A stretch of 22,490 nucleotides of DNA from CAYQTO01 sp964420455 (lineage in GTDB: Bacteria; Sumerlaeota; Sumerlaeia; SLMS01), in contig CAYQTO010000041.1 in the NCBI GenBank assembly GCA_964420455.1, positions 1-22,490 of the forward strand. Reading direction: 5' to 3'. Position 1 is the first letter of the stretch. Each line of letters starts with the position of its first letter. Positions 8,014 through 14,948 of the stretch are shown in pieces. A model generated the notes under the pieces. It did not search any database. It was given only the letters and a program-made list of their open reading frames with translations, and was not told the origin of the DNA. The position numbers were made by a program, and so were the translations under genes.

Positions 8014-9330
8014 TCAATCACGATGGGAGGAGATGCCGCCGTCGCCGCCGCGAAGACACATTAACCCGACCACGAAGACGACGACGACGGGAAGAAGCTT
8101 GAAGTTCTCGAGGAGCAACAGCGGCCCGGAGGTGAAGGCTCCGTTGCCGAAGGGAAACGGCACCGCAGCGACGGCGAGCGACCCGGCAACAACCACCAGC
8201 AACAGACGGTTGCCCTCGGCCACCCCCCGGGCACCAAGGAGCACGACCGGCACCAGCAACTGGACGAGGTAGTGATCCCAAAGAAGGCTCGGGATCAGGA
8301 GGGATGCGGCGATGGTGGCGGAGAGAGCGGCGTCCACGCCTGGGGAATCCCGGCGGCCACGCCACAATCCGGCCACCAGTGCACCCAGAACCCCCAACGC
8401 CAGCACCCACGTGGCCGCGTTGGCGACCCCAGTGGGCAACGCGATCCAGGGTTGGAAGACGCTCCGTGGGTCCTCCGCCAGCGCCCGGTGGAACAAGGCG
8501 TTGAACGATTGGTTGAACGGGTCACGGTGGAATTGGTGTCCATACTCGGGCCAGGTCGACCGGCCGAAGCCCATGTCACCCAACACGCCGAGAAACTCCG
8601 CGTGCGGCTCCCAGCCATAGACTCCAACGGCCAATCCCATTCCCACCACGCCGGAGACGGCCATCCATCCGGTCCTCGCCCATTCCCGGCGTGCCAGGAA
8701 CAGGACCAGCAGCAGCCCGGGCGTGAGCTTGTACAGCGCAAGGAATCCCGCCGCCGGGCCGATCACCCACGGGGCCCATCCCCGCCGGAGGCCAACCGCA
8801 AGGAACGCGAAGCCGCCAAACAGCACGGCATTGAGCTGGCCCGCATTGTTCTGTCTATACACTGTGGCGTTCAGGGCCAGAGTCGCGACCAGCAAAGCGA
8901 GCACCTCGCCCCGGCGCCACCACCCCCGATCCCAGGCGAGCAGCGCCATCCCGCCCAACAGCAGTACGTGGTTCAGCAGCTGGAAAGCGACCACGCTCGC
9001 GGGAAAGTCCAGCCACGCCAGGGGGGTCATCACCAGACCGGTAAACGGCAGATAGACGTAGGGCAGGATGGTCCGGAACCGGGGATCGACCTCCTGGCTG
9101 TATTGCCCCGCCAGGGCAAGCATGCCCGAGGCCTCGTAGGGCGACAGTCCCTCGTTCAGCAGCACCGTCCCGAGGTAGACATGCTTGTAGTCGTTCTGAT
9201 GCGAGGCGAGGCCGGGACGCCCGGTCCCCAGCGTCCCCAGCAGTGGCAGGACCTGGAGCCAGCCGTAGAGCGCGAGGGCAACAACCAGAAGGCCCCACCC
9301 GGCAAGGGGTGGGGCCTTGAAGTCACGCAT
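8014..9330 (-). CDS. GT87 / DUF2029 polyprenyl-phosphate-sugar-dependent membrane glycosyltransferase
   Basis: 438 aa with about ten to twelve hydrophobic segments. GT-C-type features of the DUF2029/GT87 family are visible: NDYKHVYLG (46-54, with the Asp in the first periplasmic loop), SPY (63-65), YVYLPFTGL (91-99), QNNAGQLNAV (160-169), KLTPGLLLV (201-209) and WDHYLVQ near residue 350. Known family members such as mycobacterial PimE-like enzymes transfer mannose or arabinose from a polyprenyl-phosphate donor on the outer face of the inner membrane. The sugar and acceptor here are unknown. It follows the lipoprotein gene by 24 bp and its stop sits next to the downstream gene's start, so it is part of the same leftward operon. 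One copy of the iterated octamer (8853-8860) falls in a different codon register here, reading Val-Tyr-Arg-Gln. Confidence 0.8.
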   Translation of the reverse strand: MRDFKAPPLAGWGLLVVALALYGWLQVLPLLGTLGTGRPGLASHQNDYKHVYLGTVLLNEGLSPYEASGMLALAGQYSQEVDPRFRTILPYVYLPFTGLVMTPLAWLDFPASVVAFQLLNHVLLLGGMALLAWDRGWWRRGEVLALLVATLALNATVYRQNNAGQLNAVLFGGFAFLAVGLRRGWAPWVIGPAAGFLALYKLTPGLLLVLFLARREWARTGWMAVSGVVGMGLAVGVYGWEPHAEFLGVLGDMGFGRSTWPEYGHQFHRDPFNQSFNALFHRALAEDPRSVFQPWIALPTGVANAATWVLALGVLGALVAGLWRGRRDSPGVDAALSATIAASLLIPSLLWDHYLVQLLVPVVLLGARGVAEGNRLLLVVVAGSLAVAAVPFPFGNGAFTSGPLLLLENFKLLPVVVVFVVGLMCLRGGDGGISSHRD

Positions 9331-9354
9331 GGCGGGGGCTTCCGATGGGTGCGG

Positions 9355-9900
9355 TCAGGAGGATGCCCCAAACTCAAGCCGGCGCCCGAGGTCCTCGGCG
9401 AGGTCGAGGATCTGGGCGCTCTGGTCTCCGGGTCCAACGATCCGGATGACCGCGGTCTGGCCCTCCTCGCGCACAACGCTGAGGGAGGCAAAAAGCGGCT
9501 CGCCGGTCTCGGTTCTTCCCTTCGCAGCGACGCGCACCAACTCGCGGTCGGATATCTGATCGTAAAGGACGCTCGACCAGCTGGCGGCTGGCAATTCCCG
9601 GAGAAAGCGCCGCATCTCCGCGTCGGAATCGATGCGAAGGCTCCGCGGGGGATCAACCTTCAGGTCGACCCGTACCCGCGTTCCCGGGAGCGAGGCGACT
9701 TCGTGAACGGCGTAGCCGGGGCCTTCCTCGACCACCCTGATCCCCCGAGGGGTAACGTACCCGATGGGGCCAATGGCGACGACCTGGTAGGTGTCAAAGT
9801 CCTGGGAACCGGCCATCGGCGGCTTGGCGCACCCGGCCACGAGACCGACGGCAAGAACCACCGTGGCAGCAAGAACCGTCGGCGGAAGGCGGCGAATCAT
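9355..9900 (-). CDS. Predicted lipoprotein of unknown function
   Basis: 181 aa. The N-terminus is a lipoprotein signal peptide: MIRRLP, a hydrophobic core and the lipobox LVAGC with Cys24. Ala follows the cysteine, which in Lol-type sorting is compatible with the outer membrane. The mature part has short beta-rich stretches (YQVVAIGPIGYVTPRGIRVV) and ends with a Glu/Asp/Leu-rich helix. I do not recognise the domain. The ATG at 9900 overlaps the upstream stop as ATGA (9897-9900), so it is translationally coupled to the exported protein gene before it, and the GT87 gene follows by 24 bp. The context suggests a cell-envelope role. Confidence 0.75.
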   Translation of the reverse strand: MIRRLPPTVLAATVVLAVGLVAGCAKPPMAGSQDFDTYQVVAIGPIGYVTPRGIRVVEEGPGYAVHEVASLPGTRVRVDLKVDPPRSLRIDSDAEMRRFLRELPAASWSSVLYDQISDRELVRVAAKGRTETGEPLFASLSVVREEGQTAVIRIVGPGDQSAQILDLAEDLGRRLEFGASS

Positions 9901-10643
9901 CCTGAATCTCCGGTGAACGAGGTAATGGAAGGGCGATGCTTGGGAGCGGGGGGAAGGGGCGCAAGCAGGGAGGCGCGGGCGTTGGGATCGCCGGCCGGAG
10001 GCGCCACAGCGCCCAGCTCGCGGATCTCGCGCATCGTCAGGTCCTCCGTGGTGATTACGAATCGGACGGAGGCGTTGCGGTCGAGAGGAGCAAGGATCTG
10101 GGTTTCGTCCCGCTCGAGCGACCGGAAGGACCGCACCGCGTCCACGCGAAAGGTCACCGGACCCTCTGGCGAATTGTAGACGATCCCGGAGAAATCCGGA
10201 AGCAGCGTCGTCGTGGTGCGGTCGTCGGAGGAAAAGCCGAGCAGGGCGAGGCCCGTGCCTTCGGAGGTTGTCGAGAAGTCTGCGACGATGGTCCTCGGCC
10301 CCACCGCACGGATTTCAAGCCGGTGACTATCCGTTAGGAACACCTGGCGACTGGGCGTCGACTCGGCCATCTGCAGACGCACCTCGCGCTCTCCCGAAAG
10401 GCGGAGGAAGCGCAGGCTGATCCGGGCGGAAAGACGCTGGAGGCTGTAATCCCGCTCGGACGCGAGGTTTTCGAGCACGAGAGTCCCCGTGGTGGCCGTC
10501 TGGCCTCCCGAGCCCAACTCGGCGCCGGGGCTCCAAGTCGCCATTTGGGCGGGGACAGAAAACACCCCCAACCCCACGATCATGCACACCAGCAACGCGG
10601 TCCAAGCCTGCTCCCTGCTGAAGACGCCATGGTTTGTGCCCAT
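9897..10643 (-). CDS. Predicted exported protein of unknown function, first gene of the operon
   Basis: 248 aa from the ATG at 10643. This start is chosen over the upstream one at 10688 because AAGGGGG lies about eight bases before it. Residues ~14-32 form a signal peptide, with a likely signal peptidase I site VPA|Q after residue 32. The mature protein is rich in Thr, Ser and beta-prone segments (LQRLSARISLRFLRLSGEREVRLQ is broken by charged residues), with no cysteine pair or known motif. The C-terminus is Pro/Ala-rich and disordered-looking. It is probably periplasmic or surface-associated. It is coupled by a 4-base overlap to the lipoprotein gene downstream. Confidence 0.7.
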   Translation of the reverse strand: MGTNHGVFSREQAWTALLVCMIVGLGVFSVPAQMATWSPGAELGSGGQTATTGTLVLENLASERDYSLQRLSARISLRFLRLSGEREVRLQMAESTPSRQVFLTDSHRLEIRAVGPRTIVADFSTTSEGTGLALLGFSSDDRTTTTLLPDFSGIVYNSPEGPVTFRVDAVRSFRSLERDETQILAPLDRNASVRFVITTEDLTMREIRELGAVAPPAGDPNARASLLAPLPPAPKHRPSITSFTGDSG

Positions 10644-10718
10644 GGACGGGCCCCCTTGGTTCCAGGTTCGAGGAGACGAACGAAGCAACCCGGTTTCGGC
10701 TGTCGATCTCTTTGGCTG

Positions 10719-10746
10719 ATGATGATCTGCGGACGAAAGGTGTCAA
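10719..10746 (-). promoter_or_regulatory. Candidate sigma70-type promoter for the leftward four-gene operon
   Basis: On the minus strand a perfect -35 hexamer TTGACA (10746-10741) is followed after 16 bp by CATCAT (10724-10719), which matches four of six -10 positions. It lies about 75 bp upstream of the chosen start at 10643. The assignment rests on consensus matching only. Confidence 0.4.
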
Positions 10747-10859
10747 CCGATTGCAGCCATCGCGCAAGGCGCCGGGATGGGGCCCGGCAGATGCCGGAAA
10801 GGGCGCCGGTCGCCATGGCCGGGGCGGGGATCCGGGATCGCCCGGGAACAGGAAAGACC

Positions 10860-10888
10860 TTGCCATCCCGGCCTCTGTTTAATAGATA
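10860..10888 (+). promoter_or_regulatory. Candidate sigma70-type promoter for phnW
   Basis: TTGCCA (10860-10865), a 17-bp spacer and TAGATA (10883-10888) form a plausible promoter in an AT-rich island that stands out from the GC-rich surroundings. Transcription would begin near 10895, about 42 bases before the phnW ATG. A seven-base TATAGAC word (10903-10909) follows just downstream; it is the only intergenic relative of the iterated octamer seen. Confidence 0.5.
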
Positions 10889-10936
10889 TAGGAATTGTCG
10901 ATTATAGACAGCGATACCCTCCCAAGACCGCCTGTC

Positions 10937-12112
10937 ATGACTCCTCCCGCGCCAAATGCCCCCGCGGCCACTGCTGCCCGCGACCGTTCACAGCCCGCTG
11001 CCGCGGGTGTACCCCCGAACCCCTACCTGCTCCTGACCCCCGGGCCCCTCACAACCACGCCCACCGTCAAGGCCGCCATGCTCCGCGACTGGTGCACCTG
11101 GGACGCGGACTACAACCGTCTGGTCGAGGAAATCCGCCACCGCCTCGTCCGCCTCGCCACCCACCTCGATGCGGACCATAGCGCGGTCCTCATGCAGGGA
11201 AGCGGCACCTTCTCCGTCGAGGCGACCATCGGGAGCCTGGTGCCCGAGGATGGGAAGCTGCTGGTTCTCACCAATGGTGCCTATGGCGACCGCATTGTGG
11301 AGATCGCCCGCCGCCTGAGAATCCCCGTCGAGGCCATCGACAGCGGCGAGGTCGCTCCTCCCGACCCGGCCCAACTCGACCGCCGCCTCGCCTCCGACAC
11401 CTCCATCACCCACGTCGCCGTCGTCCACTGCGAGACGACCACCGGCATGCTGAATCCCGTGCAGGAGATCGGTGCGGTCGTCGCCCGCCACAGGAGGAGG
11501 TTCATCGTCGACGCCATGAGCAGCTTTGGCGGTATCGCCTTCGACATGGCCGCATGGAACATCGACGTACTTGTCTCGAGCGCCAACAAGTGCATCCAGG
11601 GGGTGCCGGGGTTTGGCTTCGTGGTGGCGCGGCGGGAAATCCTCGAGGAATGCCGGGGCCGGGCCCGCTCCCTCGCTCTCGACCTCCACGATCAATGGGC
11701 CTGCATGGAGGCCAATCGTGGCAAGTGGCGCTTCACCTCGCCCACCCACACGGTGCGCGCGTTTGATCAGGCGCTCATCGAGCTCGACGAGGAGGGGGGC
11801 ATTCCGGCGCGCGAGGCCCGCTATCGCCGCAACCAGGCGATGCTCGTGACGGGTATGGAGGACCTCGGGTTCCGGCCCCTCCTCGCCCGCGAGCACCAAT
11901 CGCCGATCATCACGTCCTTCCACTATCCGGAGGGGACCGGCTTCGGTTTCGAGGAGTTCTATCAGCGGATGAAATCCGCCGGGTTTGTCCTCTATCCGGG
12001 CAAGGTCAGCCGGGCGGCCACCTTTCGGATCGGCACCATCGGGGATGTGCACGAGGCGGACATCGCCCGGCTGCTGGACACCATCGGGGCAAACCGCTAC
12101 TGGCTGGGCTAA
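10937..12112 (+). CDS. phnW: 2-aminoethylphosphonate--pyruvate transaminase
   Basis: 391 aa class V aminotransferase (fold type I, PLP). PhnW-specific stretches are LLLTPGPLTTTPTVKAAMLR (31-50), HCETTTGMLNP (164-174), VDAMSSFGGIAFD (191-203), SSANKCIQGVPGFGF (214-228) with the PLP lysine Lys218, KWRFTSPTHTVRAF, and RIGTIGD near the C-terminus. PhnW converts 2-aminoethylphosphonate plus pyruvate to phosphonoacetaldehyde plus alanine, and can run in reverse during phosphonate synthesis. The first ~27 residues are an Ala/Pro-rich extension not needed for the fold. A TTG at 10895 would add 14 more residues, but the ATG at 10937 is preferred. No phnX hydrolase, phnY/phnA pair, pepM or phosphonate transporter is in the window, so the direction of the pathway cannot be decided. 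Confidence 0.93.
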   Translation: MTPPAPNAPAATAARDRSQPAAAGVPPNPYLLLTPGPLTTTPTVKAAMLRDWCTWDADYNRLVEEIRHRLVRLATHLDADHSAVLMQGSGTFSVEATIGSLVPEDGKLLVLTNGAYGDRIVEIARRLRIPVEAIDSGEVAPPDPAQLDRRLASDTSITHVAVVHCETTTGMLNPVQEIGAVVARHRRRFIVDAMSSFGGIAFDMAAWNIDVLVSSANKCIQGVPGFGFVVARREILEECRGRARSLALDLHDQWACMEANRGKWRFTSPTHTVRAFDQALIELDEEGGIPAREARYRRNQAMLVTGMEDLGFRPLLAREHQSPIITSFHYPEGTGFGFEEFYQRMKSAGFVLYPGKVSRAATFRIGTIGDVHEADIARLLDTIGANRYWLG

Positions 12113-12161
12113 GGGAAGAAACGGCGTTTTTCCGTTGCGTCGGGGGCTGCGATTGCTTTTG

Positions 12162-12185
12162 CTTCCCCGCTCGCCGCGCGGGAAG
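12162..12185 (+). promoter_or_regulatory. Hairpin in the rplS leader
   Basis: CTTCCCCGC and GCGGGAAG can pair as an 8-bp stem with one bulged C and a seven-base loop, about 50 bases before the rplS start. It could be a leader structure for ribosomal-protein autoregulation, but at this GC content such a stem could also arise by chance. Confidence 0.25.
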
Positions 12186-12235
12186 TCCCCGTGCGGCACA
12201 CCTTTGCACGGAATCAGGACCACGGGCGCGTCGCC

Positions 12236-12766
12236 ATGAATGAGATTATCCGAGACCTGGAAGCTCCCAGCCTCAAGACGGACCTTCCCTATTTCCGCCC
12301 GGGCGATACCGTCCGTGTCTCCGTCCGCATTGTTGAGGGAGACAAGGAACGCATTCAGGACTATGAGGGGGTCGTGATCGCGCGCTGTGGCTCGGGCCTG
12401 CGCGAGACCTTCACCGTCCGTCGCATGTCCTTTGGCGTCGGCATGGAGCGCATCTTCCAGCTCCACAGCCCCCGCATCGAGGCCATCAAGGTGGTCCGCC
12501 GCGGGCGTGTGCGCCGCGCCAAGCTCTATTACCTCCGCAACCTGCGCGGCAAGAAGGCCCGCCTTACGGAGCGCCGCGTTGGCGAGGGCAAGCTCGCCCG
12601 CGAGGCCGCCGCGGACCAGAAGTCCCTCCTCGCCCAGGTGGAAAACGCCGAGACCAACCAGGCTACCCTGAATGCGGCGAACGGTGCCGAGGCGCAGGCC
12701 GCCGCCGAAACCGCCGTGGCAGATGCCCCCGAAGCAACCGAGGCGACCGAAGAAACCAAGGACTGA
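12236..12766 (+). CDS. rplS: Large ribosomal subunit protein bL19 with a C-terminal acidic/Ala-rich extension
   Basis: 176 aa from the ATG at 12236 (MNEIIRDLE); an earlier in-frame ATG at 12191 gives residues unlike L19. Residues 1-115 are a complete bL19: FRPGDTVRVSVRIVEGDKER (20-39), YEGVVIAR, ETFTVRRMSFGVGMERIF (57-74), LHSPRIEAIKVVRRGRVRRA (77-96) and KLYYLRNLRGKKARL (97-111). L19 sits at the 30S-50S interface in the 70S ribosome. Typical L19 ends near residue 115-120; here ~60 more residues follow, rich in Ala, Glu and Thr and ending EATEETKD, probably disordered. The usual partners rpsP, rimM and trmD are absent; phnW lies 123 bp upstream. A strong hairpin follows the stop. Confidence 0.95.
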   Translation: MNEIIRDLEAPSLKTDLPYFRPGDTVRVSVRIVEGDKERIQDYEGVVIARCGSGLRETFTVRRMSFGVGMERIFQLHSPRIEAIKVVRRGRVRRAKLYYLRNLRGKKARLTERRVGEGKLAREAAADQKSLLAQVENAETNQATLNAANGAEAQAAAETAVADAPEATEATEETKD

Positions 12767-12791
12767 CGGTCCAGCCCCCTGCGAACCTTGC

Positions 12792-12820
12792 GAACCGCCC
12801 GGCCCCCCGCCGGGCGGTTC
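12792..12820. terminator. Intrinsic terminator hairpin between rplS and the convergent symporter gene
   Basis: A perfect 11-bp stem, GAACCGCCCGG pairing with CCGGGCGGTTC, closes a seven-base C-rich loop. The sequence CCTGTTTCTG follows on the plus strand, a weak T-rich tail. It lies 25 bases after the rplS stop and 11 bases before the end of the convergent symporter gene, so it may act in both directions. Confidence 0.75.
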
Positions 12821-12831
12821 CCTGTTTCTGC

Positions 12832-14517
12832 CTACTCGGTTCCTTCGTCGAGGATGAACGCCTGGCCCACGTGGCTCGGGTCGCGAAGGTTCGCCACGAC
12901 CGCCTGAATCTCCGCGGGAGGCTCCGCCGTTAACCGCGAAACAACCATCGCCACGGCGAAATTCGTCAGCATGCCGATCGTGCCGAAGCCCTCCGCCGAG
13001 ACGCCGAGGAAGAACGGCCCGGTGGTCCCCGATTTGACCAGGACGATGTAGGCCAGGGTGATCCCGAGCCCTGCAACCATGCCGGCGATGGCCCCTTCGC
13101 GATTCATCCGCCGATCGAAAATCCCAAGCAGAATCACCGGGAAGAAACTGGCCGCCGCCAACCCGAAGGCGAGCGCGACCACCTGGGCCACGAAGCCCGG
13201 CGGATTGATCCCAAAATATCCAGCGACCAGAACAGAGACCACCACCATGACCCGCCCCACCCCCACGCGGCGAGTCTCCGATGCCTGAGGATTGATCATG
13301 CGAAAGTAAATGTCGTGGGCGATGGAACTGGAAAGCACAAGAAGCAGCCCGGACGCGGTCGACAGCGCGGCGGCGAGCCCCCCGGCGGCCACCAGCGCGA
13401 TCACCCACGGCGAGAGATTGGCGATCTCCGGCGTGGCCAGAACGATGATGTCGCGATTTACCGTAATCTCATTGAGGGCCTCGTCCGGCGAGAGAATCAC
13501 CCGGCCGTCGCCGTCCTTGTCGTCGAAGGCAAGGAGCCCGGTTACCTCCCATTTCTGCACCCAGGAAAGCGCCCGCACCTCGCTGAGGGGCTGATCATGG
13601 AGGGATTGAATGATGTTGTATCGGGCGAACATGGCAAGCGATCCCGCCGTCGTGTAAAGCAAGGCGATGAAGAGGAGCGCCCAGAAGGCCGAGTGGCGCG
13701 CCGCACGCACGTTGCGAACGGTGTAGAACCGGACAATCACGTGGGGAAGCCCCGCCGTGCCCACCATCAGCGCGATGGTGATACACAGCACATCAAGCTG
13801 CGACTTGTAGACGAAGGGCTGTGTATATGGGGCGAAGCCGAGTTCCTCATGGAGCCCGTTGAGCCGCGAGGCGATATCGCTGGCAGGCAGGGCCAACTGG
13901 GGCACCGGGTTTCCCGTGAGCGTGAACGCGAGCGCGAACGCCGGAATCAGGAAGGCCATGATCAGGACCACGTATTGGACCACCTGGGTCCAGGTGATCC
14001 CCTTCATCCCGCCGAGGACGCTGAAGAAGGCGACAATGACCATGCCGATGACAACGCCGACCTCGACCTGGACGCCGAGGAAGCGCCCAAACACGATCCC
14101 GACACCCTGCATCTGGCCCGCGACGTAGGTGACCGAGACAAAGATCGCGGCGATCACCGCGACGATCCGCGCCGTGCTGCTGTAGTAGCGATCCCCCACG
14201 AAATCGGGCACCGTGTACTTGCCGAACTTGCGCAGGTAGGGGGCGAGCAGGAGCGCCAGCAACACGTAGCCCCCCGTCCATCCCATCAGGTAGATCGAGC
14301 CATCGTATCCAAGGAAGGACACGAGCCCGGCCATCGAGATAAAGCTCGCGGCGGACATCCAGTCGGCGGCCGTCGCCATGCCGTTCGCCACCGCGGGAAC
14401 TCCGCGCCCCGCAACAAAGAATCCCGCACTTTCCTTCACCCGGGCCCACCATCCGATGCCCAGATACAACATGAACGTGATGGTAACAAAAAGGAAGGTC
14501 CAAGCCTCGACGGTCAT
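12832..14517 (-). CDS. Sodium:solute symporter, ActP/acetate-permease-like (SSS family)
   Basis: 561 aa with about 13 membrane segments. SSS family features include the N-terminal FFVAGRGVPAVANGMATAAD (33-52), SAASFISMAGLVSFLGYDG (55-73), VGDRYYSSTARIVA, GGMKGITWTQVVQYVVL (169-185), GTAGLPHVIVRFYTV (253-267) and AALSTASGLLLVLSSSIAHD (383-402). Together with the small DUF4212 partner encoded immediately before it, this is the two-gene arrangement of acetate or short carboxylate uptake systems driven by Na+. The start overlaps the DUF4212 stop as ATGA. Residues 332-346 form an acidic DxDxDG loop resembling a calcium-binding site in a region between membrane segments. The substrate is inferred from family resemblance only. 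Confidence 0.85.
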   Translation of the reverse strand: MTVEAWTFLFVTITFMLYLGIGWWARVKESAGFFVAGRGVPAVANGMATAADWMSAASFISMAGLVSFLGYDGSIYLMGWTGGYVLLALLLAPYLRKFGKYTVPDFVGDRYYSSTARIVAVIAAIFVSVTYVAGQMQGVGIVFGRFLGVQVEVGVVIGMVIVAFFSVLGGMKGITWTQVVQYVVLIMAFLIPAFALAFTLTGNPVPQLALPASDIASRLNGLHEELGFAPYTQPFVYKSQLDVLCITIALMVGTAGLPHVIVRFYTVRNVRAARHSAFWALLFIALLYTTAGSLAMFARYNIIQSLHDQPLSEVRALSWVQKWEVTGLLAFDDKDGDGRVILSPDEALNEITVNRDIIVLATPEIANLSPWVIALVAAGGLAAALSTASGLLLVLSSSIAHDIYFRMINPQASETRRVGVGRVMVVVSVLVAGYFGINPPGFVAQVVALAFGLAAASFFPVILLGIFDRRMNREGAIAGMVAGLGITLAYIVLVKSGTTGPFFLGVSAEGFGTIGMLTNFAVAMVVSRLTAEPPAEIQAVVANLRDPSHVGQAFILDEGTE

Positions 14518-14834
14518 GGGGCCTCCTCCCCGTTCTCTGTCTCGTCCTCCTCCCGGTCATACCGATGCGCATGGTCGATGCGGTCCATCCCGACTGCATA
14601 GACGGCGATCAGGACAATGAAGACGAGGATGGCGCCCTGCTGGGCCATCCAGAACCCAAGGGGCACCCCGCCGAAGGGAATGGCGTTGAGGGGTTCGACA
14701 AAGAGAATGCCTGCACCGATGGAGACCAGAAACCAGATGGTGAGCAGGGTCACGATCAGACGCAGGTTGGCGCGCCAATACGATCTGGCGATTTCGCGGG
14801 CCTTCTCCTGCCGGTCCGGAGGCGTATCATCCAT
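14514..14834 (-). CDS. DUF4212 small subunit of a sodium:solute symporter
   Basis: 106 aa from the ATG at 14834, supported by an AGGAG Shine-Dalgarno eight bases upstream. Two membrane helices are visible (about residues 26-46 and 65-83). The family pattern is YWRANLRLIVTLLTIWF (19-35), a short PLNAIPFGGVPLGFWMAQQG loop (48-67) and a C-terminal RIDHAHR. DUF4212 proteins are found next to ActP-like symporters and are thought to be accessory subunits. The stop overlaps the symporter start (14514-14517), so the two are translationally coupled. The acidic C-terminal tail (REEDETENGEE) is cytoplasmic by the positive-inside pattern. In-frame codons before 14834 were not used because the ribosome-binding site fits this start. 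Confidence 0.88.
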   Translation of the reverse strand: MDDTPPDRQEKAREIARSYWRANLRLIVTLLTIWFLVSIGAGILFVEPLNAIPFGGVPLGFWMAQQGAILVFIVLIAVYAVGMDRIDHAHRYDREEDETENGEEAP

Positions 14835-14948
14835 GGGGGAACTCCTTTTGATTTCGCGGGGATTTGGACCGTTTGCCGCTCTGTGTCCAGCCGAATTCCC
14901 GGTTGGCAATCGGCTGTCCTGTTGGTCATCCTGTGTCTGGAGATACCC
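14835..14948. promoter_or_regulatory. Divergent regulatory region between the symporter pair and glnD
   Basis: This 114-bp region contains a perfect 7-bp inverted repeat, CAGCCGA (14888-14894) and TCGGCTG (14910-14916), with a 15-base spacer. A direct repeat CTGTGTC occurs at 14881-14887 and 14931-14937. TTGGCA (14903-14908) with CATCCT 18 bases on is a weak candidate glnD promoter overlapping the repeat. A dyad of this spacing could bind a dimeric regulator, but this is inference. Confidence 0.35.

Noticed and set aside
8272..10179. A 635-codon plus-strand open frame opposite the GT87, lipoprotein and exported protein genes
   Set aside because: The minus-strand genes have signal peptides, a lipobox and GT87 motifs with tight coupling; the opposite frame has none.
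10895..10936. TTG start for phnW adding 14 residues
   Set aside because: The candidate transcription start falls at about the same base, and the family does not need this extension. A leaderless TTG start cannot be excluded but is unlikely.
12120..12136. AACGG-CGTTTTT-CCGTT as a terminator after phnW
   Set aside because: The stem is only five base pairs and the T-run is in the loop rather than after the stem.
14565..14948. In-frame upstream extension of glnD by 128 codons
   Set aside because: It lies antisense to the DUF4212 gene, while the ATG at 14949 has a good Shine-Dalgarno and gives the normal GlnD length.
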